DNA of 64,000 nucleotides from Pseudooceanicola nanhaiensis DSM 18065 (GCF_000688295.1 NZ_JHZF01000013.1:992001-1056000); one strand, 5' to 3'. Shown: positions 44,287-53,260, counted from the stretch's first letter. The notes: generated by a model from the letters alone, not told the origin. Numbers and translations: made by a program.

Positions 44287-44315
44287 TAACATCTTATTCC
44301 AATCGGTCTGGTCAA
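44287..44315 (-). promoter_or_regulatory. possible leftward promoter of tetR
   Basis: TTGACC (44315-44310), 17 bases, ATGTTA (44292-44287). The -10 is poor; a candidate only. Confidence 0.3.
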
Positions 44316-44350
44316 AAAACCTTTAGGCACGCGGAATTCGCGCTGCATAG

Positions 44351-44371
44351 CACAATCCGGAACGGATTGTG
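44351..44371. promoter_or_regulatory. 21-base perfect palindrome, candidate TetR operator
   Basis: CACAATCCG and CGGATTGTG (9-bp arms) around GAA. Size and symmetry suit a TetR dimer site, and it is the palindrome nearest the tetR gene. Confidence 0.5.
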
Positions 44372-44470
44372 AATTCCCTGACGTCATCCGGGTGGTTTTG
44401 CCCGGATCGCTGGCGAAATCGCCGCGCTCGATGACGTGGCGTCGCAAGAATCGCTGGCATTCCCCCGCAA

Positions 44471-44493
44471 ATTGCGGAATAAAATTCCGCAAT
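44471..44493. promoter_or_regulatory. 23-base perfect palindrome, IclR-type motif
   Basis: Arms ATTGCGGAAT and ATTCCGCAAT around AAA. Inside, CGGAA (44475) and TTCCG (44485) are 10 bases apart, the same half-sites and period as the operators in the ligase island at 12508 and 10854; CGGAATAAA-TTCC is shared almost entirely with 12520-12533. Confidence 0.55.
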
Positions 44494-44665
44494 GGTGTGA
44501 CGGCCCCCGTGCCGACGCCCGCGAGAACGGTCGGGCACGCGCGGACGAGGCGCTGCCCGGACGGTGAATTCGGACCCTTGCCGCCGCCGCGGCACCGGTC
44601 CGCAAGAGGGAGGGGAACGGCGGTCGATTGGGTCCGGAGCAGGGGAGATTGCGCCCGCGGTCCAA

Positions 44666-44682
44666 ACATTTGCTTGAAATGT
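44666..44682. promoter_or_regulatory. 17-base palindrome upstream of dctP
   Basis: ACATTT and AAATGT around GCTTG, about 200 bases before the dctP start. Regulator unknown. Confidence 0.35.
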
Positions 44683-44880
44683 CGATTTGGCTGCGGCGCT
44701 TCACCCGGACCCGGGAAAGCCGCGCCCTGTCGATGGCTCAGCGCCCCCGCCTCGATGAAGGATGGCCGTCTGCCCGGTCCGGGCTGTCGGCGACGTGACC
44801 ACTCTGTCCGGCAATAGATCTTGCCAGCTGGGTGTCTGACAGGAAACACTCGATCCCGAGGTCATATCAGGGAGGAAAAC

Positions 44881-45921
44881 ATGACCAAATCACCGAACAT
44901 GAACCGCCGCGCCATGCTGCGCGGAGCTGCCGTCGCCACCGTCGCCACCCCGGCGCTGATCGGCAAGGGTATTGCGCAGGGCCAGGTCACCTGGCGGGTG
45001 CAGTCGCACTGGCCGAAAGCCTCGAGCTCGTTCGACGACAGCCTCGGCGTGCTGGCGACGATGCTGGAAGAGCGCACCGAGGGCGCGTTCAAGCTCGAGC
45101 TCTTCGGCGACGGCGAATTCGCCAAGGGCCCGGACATCTACAACCTCGTGCGCAAGGGCGTGGTCCCGATGGGCACGATCAGCCCGTCCTACATCCTCGA
45201 CAACGCGCAGGCCGCGGGCTTCCTCTACGGCATCCCCGGCACGCTTCGCGAGAACTGGGAGCCGCAGCAGGCCGCCAAGAACCTCGGCATCGAGGACATG
45301 GTCAACGAGGAGCTGATCCCCGACGGCGTCCGCCTGATGTCCGAGAAGTCCTACCCGACCGAGATGGTCTGCTCGAAGAAGATCGAGAGCGCCGCGGACT
45401 TCAACGGCCTCAAGATCCGCTCCTCGGGCACGATGCTCGACTACCTCGCGGCCGCGGGCGCCGCGCCGCAGTACATCCCGGGTGCGGAGCTCTACCAGTC
45501 GCTGTCGTCCGGCGTGGTCGACGGCGCGCATTGGGGCGCGGCCATCGGCGCGCAGTCGATGTCGCTCTGGGAGGTCTGCAAGTACCACTACAAGCCGGCC
45601 CTCGGCTTCACCATCGACGCGTTCATCATGAACGAGCAGCAGCTTCAGGACCTGCCGGACGACCTGCGCCTGGCGATCATGGACCTGATGGAGATCCGCT
45701 TCTTCCAGCGCTCGGCCGAGTACATGCACAAGGAGGCCATCGCGCTCTCCGACGGCGTGAACAACCAGGGCGTCGAAGTGGTGCAACTGCCGGACGACGT
45801 GCTCGAACTCTTCGCGAAGGCCTCGGCCGATATCCTCGAGACCGAGAAGGCGAAGGGCGAGATCGCGGCACGCGCGCATGAAGCCTACACCGGCCTCATG
45901 AAGGACCTCGGCTACGTCTGA
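44881..45921 (+). CDS. dctP: TRAP transporter substrate-binding protein (DctP)
   Basis: 346 residues with GGGAGG upstream. Tat signal NRRAMLRGAAVATVATPAL at about 8-27. The mature protein is a DctP-type binding protein (VQSHWPKASSSFDDSLGVL, FNGLKIRSSGTMLDYLAAAG, SLSSGVVDGAHWGAAIGAQS). The Arg in KIRSSG is the conserved carboxylate-binding residue, so the cargo is a carboxylic acid, of the subtype that takes larger or aromatic/keto acids (family inference). First gene of dctPQM. Confidence 0.93.
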   Translation: MTKSPNMNRRAMLRGAAVATVATPALIGKGIAQGQVTWRVQSHWPKASSSFDDSLGVLATMLEERTEGAFKLELFGDGEFAKGPDIYNLVRKGVVPMGTISPSYILDNAQAAGFLYGIPGTLRENWEPQQAAKNLGIEDMVNEELIPDGVRLMSEKSYPTEMVCSKKIESAADFNGLKIRSSGTMLDYLAAAGAAPQYIPGAELYQSLSSGVVDGAHWGAAIGAQSMSLWEVCKYHYKPALGFTIDAFIMNEQQLQDLPDDLRLAIMDLMEIRFFQRSAEYMHKEAIALSDGVNNQGVEVVQLPDDVLELFAKASADILETEKAKGEIAARAHEAYTGLMKDLGYV

Positions 45922-45929
45922 GCCTTCCC

Positions 45930-45960
45930 GCCGGGGCGTGCGTGAACCGCGCGCCCCGGC
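45930..45960 (+). terminator. intercistronic hairpin dctP-dctQ
   Basis: GCCGGGGCG and CGCCCCGGC pair (9 bp) 9 bases past dctP. In TRAP operons such stems keep dctP in excess over the membrane genes. Confidence 0.5.
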
Positions 45961-46052
45961 CTCAACGCAAAACGAAGGCAGACCGGAGACATCCCGGCGC
46001 GACCCCCGAGGCCGCGCCAGCCGGATCTGCCCGCAATCACAAGGTTAGGGAC

Positions 46053-46631
46053 ATGTTGCAGGTTGCCCGTGCGATCACGCACCTCAACCGCTGGATCGGC
46101 AGGTGGGCCTGCCTCGCCGTCCTCATCATCTTCGCCCTGCTGCTGGCGGACGTGGTGATGCGCTACCTCGTCGGTAGCCCGGCGGTCTGGACGGCCGAAA
46201 TGGCGACGCTGATCTTCGGCGTCTACGCGATCATCGGCGGCGGTTTCCTCATGGCCGAACGCGGCCACGTCAACGTCGACATCATCTACGGCACCTTCAG
46301 CCGGCGGAAGAAGGCGATCGTGGACATCATCACATGGCCGCTCTTCGCGCTCTTCGTGCTGGTGCTGCTCTGGCAGGGCTGGGACCTCGCCTCCGAGGCG
46401 ATCGCGGACAACGAGCGGTCGAACTCGATCTGGAAACCCTACCTCTGGCCGACCAAGGCCTTCATCCCGGTGGCCGCCATCCTGCTGTTCCTGCAGGGGC
46501 TGGTGCGGCTCTGGTCGGACATCCGCGTGGTGCGCGGCCTGCCGATCCCCGACGACATCTTCGGTGCGCCCGCGGCCACCGAATCCGAGGCGCACGCCGC
46601 CGCAGGCCAATCCGGGGAGATCCAGGAATGA
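46053..46631 (+). CDS. dctQ: TRAP transporter small permease (DctQ)
   Basis: 192 residues from MLQVARAITHLNRWIGRW; the in-frame ATG at 45942 would run through the hairpin. Four membrane helices: first at ACLAVLIIFALLLADVVMRYL, with the typical AEMATLIFGVYAIIGGGF second. Its C-terminal tail is cytoplasmic and acidic. It couples to DctM. Overlaps dctM by ATGA. Confidence 0.9.
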   Translation: MLQVARAITHLNRWIGRWACLAVLIIFALLLADVVMRYLVGSPAVWTAEMATLIFGVYAIIGGGFLMAERGHVNVDIIYGTFSRRKKAIVDIITWPLFALFVLVLLWQGWDLASEAIADNERSNSIWKPYLWPTKAFIPVAAILLFLQGLVRLWSDIRVVRGLPIPDDIFGAPAATESEAHAAAGQSGEIQE

Positions 46632-47941
46632 GCGTTGAACTCCTGACCCTCCTGTTCTTCGGGTCGCTTCTCGTCTTCGTCATGCTCGGGACGCCGCTGG
46701 CCTTCGTGCTGGGCGGGATCTCGGTCGTGTTCCTCTATTTCGAGATGGGGCCCATCGGGTTCTATCTGCTCGCCTCCAAGATGTGGGAGTCAATGTCGAA
46801 CCCGACATTGATGGCGATACCTCTCTTCGTCTTCATGGCGATCCTGCTGGAGAAGTCAGGCGTCGCGAACGACCTCTACGAGATGATGCACGTCTGGTTC
46901 GGCGGCCTGCGCGGCGGCCTCGCCATCGGCACGGTGCTGATCTGCGTGATCTTCGCGGCGATGTCCGGCATCTCGGGCGCCGCGGTGGTTACCATGGGCA
47001 CGATCGCGCTGCCGAAGATGCTCGAGAGGGGGTACGACAAGAAGATGGCGCTCGGGGCCATCAACGCGGGCGGCGGCTGGGGCATCCTGATCCCGCCGTC
47101 GATCCTGATGGTGCTCTATTCGCTCCTGACCGAGGTCTCGGTCGGCCGTCTCTTCGCAGCCGGCATCGGGCCGGGGCTGACGCTCTTCGTGCTGGTGTCG
47201 ATCTACATCGGCGGGCGCTGCTGGCTCCAGCCCCACATGGGCCCGGCGCTGCCGAAGGAGGAACGCGCGGGCTGGGGGCCGAAGCTGCGCTCGCTCAAGG
47301 CGGTGATCCTGCCGATCATGATCGTGACGATCGTGCTGGGTGCGATCTTCGGCGGCTTCGCAACGCCCACCGAGGCCGCGGCCATCGGCGTCTTCGGTGC
47401 GCTCGTCGCCACGACGATCAACCGCCAGCTCAACTGGCGCGTGATCCATGACGCCTCCATCGCGACGCTGAAGCTGACCGCGCTGATCATGTGGATCCTC
47501 TTCGCGGCGCATGCCTTCTCGACGGCCTACACGGCGCTCGGGGCGCAGAGCCTGATCCAGAACCTGATGACCTACATCCCCGGCGGGAAATGGGGGGCGC
47601 TGACCTTCATGCTGCTGGTGCTGTTCATCTTCGGGATGGTGCTGGACCCGGTCGGGATCATGCTGATCACGCTGCCGGTGTTCCTGCCGGTGGTGACGGC
47701 GGCCGGGTTCGATCCGATCTGGTTCGGCATCCTCTTCATCATCATGATGGAGGTCGGCTACATGACGCCACCCTTCGGGTTCAACCTGTTCTACCTCAAG
47801 GGCGTGGCGCCTCCGGGGGTGACGATGGGCGACATCTACACCTCGGTCGTCCCCTACGTGATCGTCACGCTGATCGGGGTGCTGCTGATCATCCTGTTCC
47901 CGGGGATCGCGCTCTACCTGCCGACGCTGTTCTACGGGTAA
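46628..47941 (+). CDS. dctM: TRAP transporter large permease (DctM)
   Basis: 437 residues with about 12 helices. Starts MSVELLTLLFFGSLLVFV and has the DctM motifs AMSGISGAAVVTMGTIALP and GGGWGILIPPSILMVLYS near residue 115-165, then AGIGPGLTLF. A symmetrical second half carries LDPVGIMLITLPVFLPV. It moves substrate with a sodium or proton gradient. ATGA overlap with dctQ, then a strong hairpin. Confidence 0.94.
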   Translation: MSVELLTLLFFGSLLVFVMLGTPLAFVLGGISVVFLYFEMGPIGFYLLASKMWESMSNPTLMAIPLFVFMAILLEKSGVANDLYEMMHVWFGGLRGGLAIGTVLICVIFAAMSGISGAAVVTMGTIALPKMLERGYDKKMALGAINAGGGWGILIPPSILMVLYSLLTEVSVGRLFAAGIGPGLTLFVLVSIYIGGRCWLQPHMGPALPKEERAGWGPKLRSLKAVILPIMIVTIVLGAIFGGFATPTEAAAIGVFGALVATTINRQLNWRVIHDASIATLKLTALIMWILFAAHAFSTAYTALGAQSLIQNLMTYIPGGKWGALTFMLLVLFIFGMVLDPVGIMLITLPVFLPVVTAAGFDPIWFGILFIIMMEVGYMTPPFGFNLFYLKGVAPPGVTMGDIYTSVVPYVIVTLIGVLLIILFPGIALYLPTLFYG

Positions 47942-48269
47942 GGCCCTTCCGCGCCCCGGGGCACGCCCGGGGCGCGGACCGGCAGGGTCGGGTTGCAGCC
48001 CACCCTGCCGCTCACCCTCCCGCGCAAGCCGTGCAAGCGCCGGCCCCTCGGGATGGCGCCCGCAACCTCCGAACCTCTTGTTTCATCCCGGCCGTGGCAG
48101 CGCCCACGCGGCGCAGCCTTGCACGGCGCCCTTCGGGCTTCTTCCGTGCTGGGCGAGGGTTCAACCCGCGCGCCGCGCCACACCCACGCATCCTTGACCC
48201 AGCCCCGACTTGCGGCCATTCCCCCGCGGCGATAAACCACCGCAAACCCGGAATCCCGCGAGAGGCCGC
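47942..48269. other. 328-base gap between dctM and gatC
   Basis: Contains the dctM terminator near its left end. The rest is GC-rich without a credible gene; a TTGACC (48193-48198) could be part of the gatCA promoter, but its -10 is poor. Confidence 0.5.
47949..47977 (+). terminator. hairpin after TRAP operon
   Basis: CCGCGCCCCGGG and CCCGGGGCGCGG form a perfect 12-bp stem with a GCACG loop, 7 bases past the dctM stop. It has no T-tract. Confidence 0.65.
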
Positions 48270-48557
48270 ATGTCCATCGACACAGAAACCGCCGCCCGCG
48301 TGGCGAAGCTCGCCCGCATCAAGGTCGAAGACGACGCGCTGCCCGCGCTCGCCTCCGAGTTCAACACCATCCTCGGCTTCATCGAGCAGCTGAACGAGGT
48401 GGATGTGGAGGGCGTCGAACCCATGGTTTCGGTCGAGCCGATGCGCCTGAAGCGCCGCGAGGACGTGGTGACCGACGGCAACCAGCCCGAGAAGGTGCTG
48501 AAGAACGCGCCCGATGCCCGCGAGGGCTTCTTCGCCGTGCCGAAGGTGGTGGAATAA
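48270..48557 (+). CDS. gatC: Asp-tRNA(Asn)/Glu-tRNA(Gln) amidotransferase subunit C
   Basis: 95 residues from [17 protein letters not shown]. Conserved GatC stretch [16 protein letters not shown] and [13 protein letters not shown] [12 protein letters not shown], then [19 protein letters not shown] at the end, all as in GatC. It stabilises GatA in the trimer that amidates mischarged Glu-tRNA(Gln). TAATG overlap with gatA. No gatB in the window. Confidence 0.95.
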   Translation: MSIDTETAARVAKLARIKVEDDALPALASEFNTILGFIEQLNEVDVEGVEPMVSVEPMRLKRREDVVTDGNQPEKVLKNAPDAREGFFAVPKVVE

Positions 48558-50041
48558 TGACCGAGCTGAACACCCTGAAGATCCACGAGGCGCGCGACGC
48601 GCTGCGCAAGGGCGAGCTGACCTCGGTCGAGATCACCGAGGCCTGCCTGAAGCAGATCGAGGGAGCGAAGGCCCTGAACGCCTTCGTCCACGACACGCCC
48701 GAGATCGCGCTGGAGCAGGCCAAGGCCGCCGACGCCCGCCGCGGTGCCGACGCCCCCTCGCTGAACGGCATCCCGCTGGGGATCAAGGACCTCTTCTGCA
48801 CAAAGGGCGTGCCGAGCCAGGCCGCCTCGAAGATCCTCGAAGGCTTCCGCCCCGAATACGAGTCGACCGTCACGCAGAACCTCTTCGACGCGGGCGCGGT
48901 CATGCTGGGCAAGCTCAACATGGACGAATTCGCTATGGGCTCGTCGAACGAGACCTCGACCTACGGCAACGCGGTGAACCCCTGGCGGCGCGGCAATGAC
49001 GAGACCGCGCTGACCCCCGGCGGCTCCTCCGGCGGCTCCGCCTCGGCAGTTTCCGCCGATCTCTGCCTCGGTGCCACCGGCACCGACACCGGCGGCTCGA
49101 TCCGCCAGCCGGCGGCCTTCGTCGGCATCACCGGCATCAAGCCGACCTACGGCCGCTGCTCCCGCTGGGGCATCATCGCCTTCGCCTCGTCCCTCGACCA
49201 GGCGGGCCCGATGACCAAGGACGTGCGCGACGCGGCGATCATGCTGCAGGCGATGTGCTCGCACGATCCGAAGGATTCGACCTCGACCGCGACCCCGGTC
49301 CCGGATTTCGAGGCCGCCCTGACCGGCGACATCCGCGGCAAGACCATCGGCATTCCCCGGGAATACCGCATGGACGGGATGCCGGACGAGATCGACCAGC
49401 TCTGGACCCGCGGCAAGGAGATGCTGCAGGACGCAGGCGCGAAGATCGTCGACATCTCGCTGCCGCACACGAAATACGCGCTGCCCGCCTATTACGTGAT
49501 CGCCCCGGCCGAGGCGTCCTCGAACCTCGCCCGCTATGACGGGGTGCGCTACGGCCACCGCGCCAAGCTGGCGCAGGGCGACGGCATCACCGAGATGTAC
49601 GAGAAGACCCGCGCCGAGGGCTTCGGCGCCGAGGTGCAGCGCCGGGTGATGGTGGGGACCTACGTGCTCTCCGCCGGCTTCTACGACGCCTACTACAACC
49701 GCGCCCGCAAGGTCCGGACCCTGATCAAGAAGGACTTCGAGGACGCCTTCGCCGACGGCGTCGATGCGATCCTCACCCCCGCCACCCCGTCGGCCGCCTT
49801 CGGCCTGGGCGAGATGGCCGAGGCCGATCCGGTCCAGATGTATCTCAACGACGTCTTCACGGTGACGGTGAACCTCGCCGGGCTGCCGGGCATCGCGGTG
49901 CCCGCCGGAACCGACCGGCAGGGCCTGCCGTTGGGTCTCCAGCTGATCGGGAAACCCTGGGCCGAGGACGAGCTGCTGAACACCGCCTACGCGCTGGAAC
50001 AGGCCGCGGGCTTTGTGGCGAAACCGGCAAGATGGTGGTAA
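48557..50041 (+). CDS. gatA: Asp/Glu-tRNA amidotransferase subunit A
   Basis: 494 residues, amidase-signature family. Catalytic Lys in [12 protein letters not shown] near residue 76, Ser-cis-Ser in [13 protein letters not shown] near 150-155, and Ser nucleophile in [13 protein letters not shown] near 178, all present. It supplies ammonia from glutamine to transamidate mischarged tRNA. Length is standard. Coupled to gatC by TAATG, followed 20 bases on by an excalibur-type lipoprotein. Confidence 0.96.
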   Translation: MTELNTLKIHEARDALRKGELTSVEITEACLKQIEGAKALNAFVHDTPEIALEQAKAADARRGADAPSLNGIPLGIKDLFCTKGVPSQAASKILEGFRPEYESTVTQNLFDAGAVMLGKLNMDEFAMGSSNETSTYGNAVNPWRRGNDETALTPGGSSGGSASAVSADLCLGATGTDTGGSIRQPAAFVGITGIKPTYGRCSRWGIIAFASSLDQAGPMTKDVRDAAIMLQAMCSHDPKDSTSTATPVPDFEAALTGDIRGKTIGIPREYRMDGMPDEIDQLWTRGKEMLQDAGAKIVDISLPHTKYALPAYYVIAPAEASSNLARYDGVRYGHRAKLAQGDGITEMYEKTRAEGFGAEVQRRVMVGTYVLSAGFYDAYYNRARKVRTLIKKDFEDAFADGVDAILTPATPSAAFGLGEMAEADPVQMYLNDVFTVTVNLAGLPGIAVPAGTDRQGLPLGLQLIGKPWAEDELLNTAYALEQAAGFVAKPARWW

Positions 50042-50061
50042 GCAGCCGAGAGGGCAGGACC

Positions 50062-50862
50062 ATGACCGCACAGGTGACATTCATGCGCAAGACCGTTCTG
50101 GCCCTGGCCGCCACCGCCGCGCTGACCGCCTGCGCGTCCCGTCAGATCCCCGACAGCGGTGCCGGCGTGGGCTTCGGCGATTACGACAGCTACGCGGCTG
50201 AGCGCGACGCCGCGCTCGCGGGCCAGACGGGCCAGTCGATGACCCTGCCGCCCGCCGAGGCGGTCTCGAGCCAGCCGCTCGGCGGACCCGGGCAGCCGAT
50301 GTCGGGCACCCGCGTCTCGGGCGGCACCGACTCGCCCTCCGACATCGCGGCCGAAGCCGAGGCCGCGCTGCGGGCATCGTCGCAGACCGGTGCCCCGCCG
50401 CTCGAGCCGGCCTCCGCCACGCCGCCGCTGCAGGCCAGCCCCGGCAACCCGGCGCCCGAGGCGGTCAACACCTTCGGGATCTCGAACGAGAACGACTTCT
50501 CCGCCGTGGACCAGCAGCGCACGATCCAGGACGACAAGGCGCGGCTCGCGCAGGTCCGCTCGCAATACCAGCAGGTCCAGCCGACCGCGCTGCCCTCTCG
50601 CACCGGCTCGGGGCCGAACATCGTCGCCTACGCGCTGGAATCGACCAACCAGCCGGGACAGCCGCTCTATTCGCGCGGCATGTTCTCCTCGGAAAACCGC
50701 GCCGCGCGGAACTGCGCCAAATACGCCTCTCCGGACCTCGCGCAGGCCGACTTCCTGCGCAGCGGTGGCCCGGAGCGGGACCGCAACGGGCTCGATCCCG
50801 ATGGTGACGGCTTCGCCTGCTCCTGGGATCCGCGCCCCTTCCGGGCTGCCCGTGGCGGCTGA
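50062..50862 (+). CDS. lipoprotein with excalibur-type calcium-binding end
   Basis: 266 residues. Starts MTAQVTFMRKTVLALAATAA; lipobox LTAC near residue 22-25 marks a lipoprotein. The middle is Ala/Ser/Pro-rich and disordered. The end RDRNGLDPDGDGFACSWDPRPF carries a DxDGDGxxC excalibur signature, a calcium-binding module seen in cell-wall proteins. GGCAGGA is the ribosome site; MRKT (50083) is another possible start. Its stop is inside the next gene's first codons (overlap at 50852). Role unknown; cell-envelope binding is inferred. Confidence 0.8.
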   Translation: MTAQVTFMRKTVLALAATAALTACASRQIPDSGAGVGFGDYDSYAAERDAALAGQTGQSMTLPPAEAVSSQPLGGPGQPMSGTRVSGGTDSPSDIAAEAEAALRASSQTGAPPLEPASATPPLQASPGNPAPEAVNTFGISNENDFSAVDQQRTIQDDKARLAQVRSQYQQVQPTALPSRTGSGPNIVAYALESTNQPGQPLYSRGMFSSENRAARNCAKYASPDLAQADFLRSGGPERDRNGLDPDGDGFACSWDPRPFRAARGG

Positions 50863-51550
50863 CGGCGGCGCCGGGTCCGGGGGGGCGATCTGGCATCCCT
50901 CGCCGAACTTCGGGGCGCGTCGCCATGGCGGCGCGCCCTCTCTCGTCGTGCTGCACTACACCGCGATGGCGAGCGCCGAGGCCGCGCTGGCGCGGCTCTG
51001 CGATCCCGAGCCGCCCGCCGGGCTGGGCCCGGTCTCGGCGCATTACCTCATCTCGGAACGCGGGCGCGTCTGGCAGATGGTGCGCGAGGAAGACCGGGCC
51101 TGGCACGCGGGCGCGGGCAACTGGCGCGGCTGCGAGGACGTGAATTCCCATTCCATCGGGATCGAGCTTGCCAATGACGGCACGACGCCCTTTCCCGAAC
51201 CGCAGATGGCAGCGCTGGAGCGGCTCCTGCCCCCGGTCCTCCACCGCTGGGACATCGGCCCCGAAGGGGTGATCGGCCATTCCGACATGGCCCCGGGGCG
51301 CAAGGTCGACCCCGGCCCGCGCTTCGACTGGCGGCGGCTGGCGCTGCGGGGGCTGGCGCTCTGGCCGGGCGTCGCCGGGCCCGGCGCCTTCGACGAGGAC
51401 CTCGCCGCCATCGGCTACCGCCTGCCCGAGGGGGCCGAGGCCGGGCTGCTCCTCGCGGCCTTCCGGATGCGTTTCCGGCCCTGGGCCCGCGGCCCGCTCT
51501 CCGAGGCGGACCGGCAGGCCGCCCGGGCGCTGGCGGCGCGTGTCGGCTAG
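50852..51550 (+). CDS. N-acetylmuramoyl-L-alanine amidase (AmpD-like)
   Basis: 232 residues from GTG 50852, which overlaps the lipoprotein stop by 11 bases; there is no ATG with support. The zinc amidase fold: LVVLHYTAM (first His), EEDRAWHAGAGNWRG, NSHSIGIELAN and GVIGHSDMAPGRKVDPGPRFDW (second His and Asp), so the metal set is complete. No signal peptide, so it acts in the cytoplasm on anhydro-muropeptides in wall recycling, as AmpD. Its TAG and the carboxylesterase's TAG share the palindrome CTAG, so the genes meet tail to tail. Confidence 0.9.
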   Translation: MAADGGAGSGGAIWHPSPNFGARRHGGAPSLVVLHYTAMASAEAALARLCDPEPPAGLGPVSAHYLISERGRVWQMVREEDRAWHAGAGNWRGCEDVNSHSIGIELANDGTTPFPEPQMAALERLLPPVLHRWDIGPEGVIGHSDMAPGRKVDPGPRFDWRRLALRGLALWPGVAGPGAFDEDLAAIGYRLPEGAEAGLLLAAFRMRFRPWARGPLSEADRQAARALAARVG

Positions 51551-52965
51551 GCGAAGACCTTCGGGTCCGCCTCCCAGCCCGGATCGCCCTCGCGCATCAG
51601 GTTGACGAGCGCGCGCTCCATTTCGGCCGCGACACGGGCCGCGCCGTCGGGATCGGTCTGCGCCACCGGCACCCGCTCGGGCCGGTGCAGGCCGTAGACG
51701 AAGGCCTCGTCGAACCCGTGGGCCGCGCCCAGCCAGGCGTGCGGGCCCTTCGGCTCCCAGGCGAATTCGTAGGTCCAGGCCCGCCCGCCGCCCTGCCGCT
51801 GCGCCTCGGCGTTCGAGGCGGTGGCCTGGCGGTAGATCCGGTCGGTGAGGTACGCCTCCTCCTTCGCGGCCCAGCTCGCCCCGGGCATCGCCTCGTTCCA
51901 TTGCGCGAGCAGGGGGTCCACCGCCGCGTCGCCCTCGAACCGGGCGAGCGTGGCCCGGAAACGCGCCTCGTCGACCTCGCCCATGCGGCCGGTGGCATAC
52001 CAGAGCCGCGCCTCGTGACGGGTGCGGCCGATGACCAGCGGAATGTGCCGCGTGGCGCCCTGCCGCATCGCCAGCTCGGGATGGCGGTCGAGCGAGGTGC
52101 CGTCGAGCACGATGCCGAGGGTCCGCCCGCCGGGCGAGGAGCGCTCGGCGAGGTTCACCGCGACGACCTCGGCCTGGAGGCGGAGGATGTCCTCCACGGA
52201 AAGCGCCTCGAGCGCGGTCATGTCTCCGGGCGCGATCCCGGCGCGGCCCAGGAAATCCTCGGTGATCCGGCGCGCCTGTTCGGGCGGCAGGATGCGCGTG
52301 GCATAGCCGCTCATCAGCCAGCATTTGTCGAAGAGCGCGGGGCCGTCCCGGGTCCCGAAGAGCGCGGCCGCCGTGAAGGCGCCGGAGGAGAGGCCGGCGA
52401 GGGTGATGTTGTCCGGATCGCCGCCGAAGGCCGCCACGTTCTCGCGCGTCCAGCGCAGCGCCGCGGCCAGGTCGAGCATCGAGCGGTTGGTCTGGTCCAG
52501 TTCGGGGAAGTGATCGGCGAGGTGCAGGAAGCCGAGCGCCCCGGTGCGGACGTTCGGGCGGATCAGGACGACGTCGTTGGCCGCCGCGAAGGCCGCACCG
52601 TCGAGGTGGCCGACATTGGCCGACCCGTAGCCGAAGCCGCCGCCGAAGAGATGGACGACGACCGGGCGCCGGGCCGTGTCGGCGGCCGGGGTCCAGAGAT
52701 TCAGGTTGAGGCAGTCCTCGCCGTAGCTCTGCTCTTCCCGGAGGATCGAGAAGGAGGTTTCGGGCGGCGGTGTCTGGACGGGTGCGTGGCCGAAGCGGGT
52801 CGCGTCGACCACGCCCCCCCGCGGGGCCGGTTGCGGCGGGCGGAAGCGCAGCGGCCCGAGCGGGGGCGCGGCATAGGGGATGCCCAGGAAGGCGCGGGCC
52901 GCGCCATCGGCGCGGCCGCGGTAGGTGGCCTGCGGCGCGCGGACGTCGGTGGCGGTGTCTGGCAT
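51547..52965 (-). CDS. type B carboxylesterase family protein
   Basis: 472 residues from MPDTATDVRAPQATYRGRAD, with GGAGG 9 bases upstream; no signal peptide. Opening AFLGIPYAAPPLGPLRF and SEDCLNLNLW-like YGEDCLNLNLWTP are family signatures. Nucleophile Ser in ITLAGLSSGAFTAA near residue 180 (GLSSG in place of the usual GESAG). Acid residue near GRTRHEARLW and His near LGAAHGFDEAF, so the triad is intact. It hydrolyses carboxylic esters; substrate unknown. Confidence 0.9.
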   Translation of the reverse strand: MPDTATDVRAPQATYRGRADGAARAFLGIPYAAPPLGPLRFRPPQPAPRGGVVDATRFGHAPVQTPPPETSFSILREEQSYGEDCLNLNLWTPAADTARRPVVVHLFGGGFGYGSANVGHLDGAAFAAANDVVLIRPNVRTGALGFLHLADHFPELDQTNRSMLDLAAALRWTRENVAAFGGDPDNITLAGLSSGAFTAAALFGTRDGPALFDKCWLMSGYATRILPPEQARRITEDFLGRAGIAPGDMTALEALSVEDILRLQAEVVAVNLAERSSPGGRTLGIVLDGTSLDRHPELAMRQGATRHIPLVIGRTRHEARLWYATGRMGEVDEARFRATLARFEGDAAVDPLLAQWNEAMPGASWAAKEEAYLTDRIYRQATASNAEAQRQGGGRAWTYEFAWEPKGPHAWLGAAHGFDEAFVYGLHRPERVPVAQTDPDGAARVAAEMERALVNLMREGDPGWEADPKVFA

Positions 52966-53072
52966 GGTCTGGTCCTCCCCCGGCGAGACTAGCGCGCGGG
53001 CGGGACGGGGTGAACGTCGGAGCGGTTCACGCATGTGAAATGGTGGCGCCGCCTGCCGGCGTCGCGCGGGGA

Positions 53073-53141
53073 ACGACCGGGGCGGGCATCGAGCCCGCCC
53101 CGGTCGTGGCCTCCGGCGGGGATATTTTCGGCAAGAGGAAG
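53073..53141 (-). repeat. dispersed intergenic element, copy D, with hairpin
   Basis: Read leftwards: core CTTCCTCTTGCCGAAAATATC then CCGCCGGAGGC, followed by a perfect 15-bp hairpin ACGACCGGGGCGGGC / GCCCGCCCCGGTCGT (53073-53107) with loop TCGAT on that strand, the same loop as copy A with a different stem. Confidence 0.8.
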
Positions 53142-53260
53142 AACCGAATCTTAACCCTTCTGCCGGAGAGTGATGTCACGGTACAGGCGGGGACGCCGAT
53201 GGCCGCGCAAGGGGAAGGCCCTCTGCCACTGCGCAGGGGGCCCAACCTTTTGACGGCTCC

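Larger units (their letters stand above)
44200..44880. other. 681-base divergent regulatory region, TetR/TRAP
   Basis: No credible gene in any frame. It holds three perfect inverted repeats (44351-44371, 44471-44493, 44666-44682) and a possible leftward TTGACC -35 (44315-44310) for tetR. The length and palindrome density suggest several regulators. Confidence 0.7.

Noticed and set aside
44821-44880. Upstream in-frame ATG for dctP
   Set aside because: Would put 20 residues before the Tat signal, and the GGGAGG site fits ATG 44881.
48160-48175. GGTTCAACCC text resembling a tRNA T-loop
   Set aside because: No acceptor stem, anticodon arm or CCA could be paired around it.
47993-48235. 80-codon rightward frame in the dctM-gatC gap
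   Set aside because: No ribosome site, composition like noncoding GC-rich DNA, and an overlapping leftward frame of equal quality.
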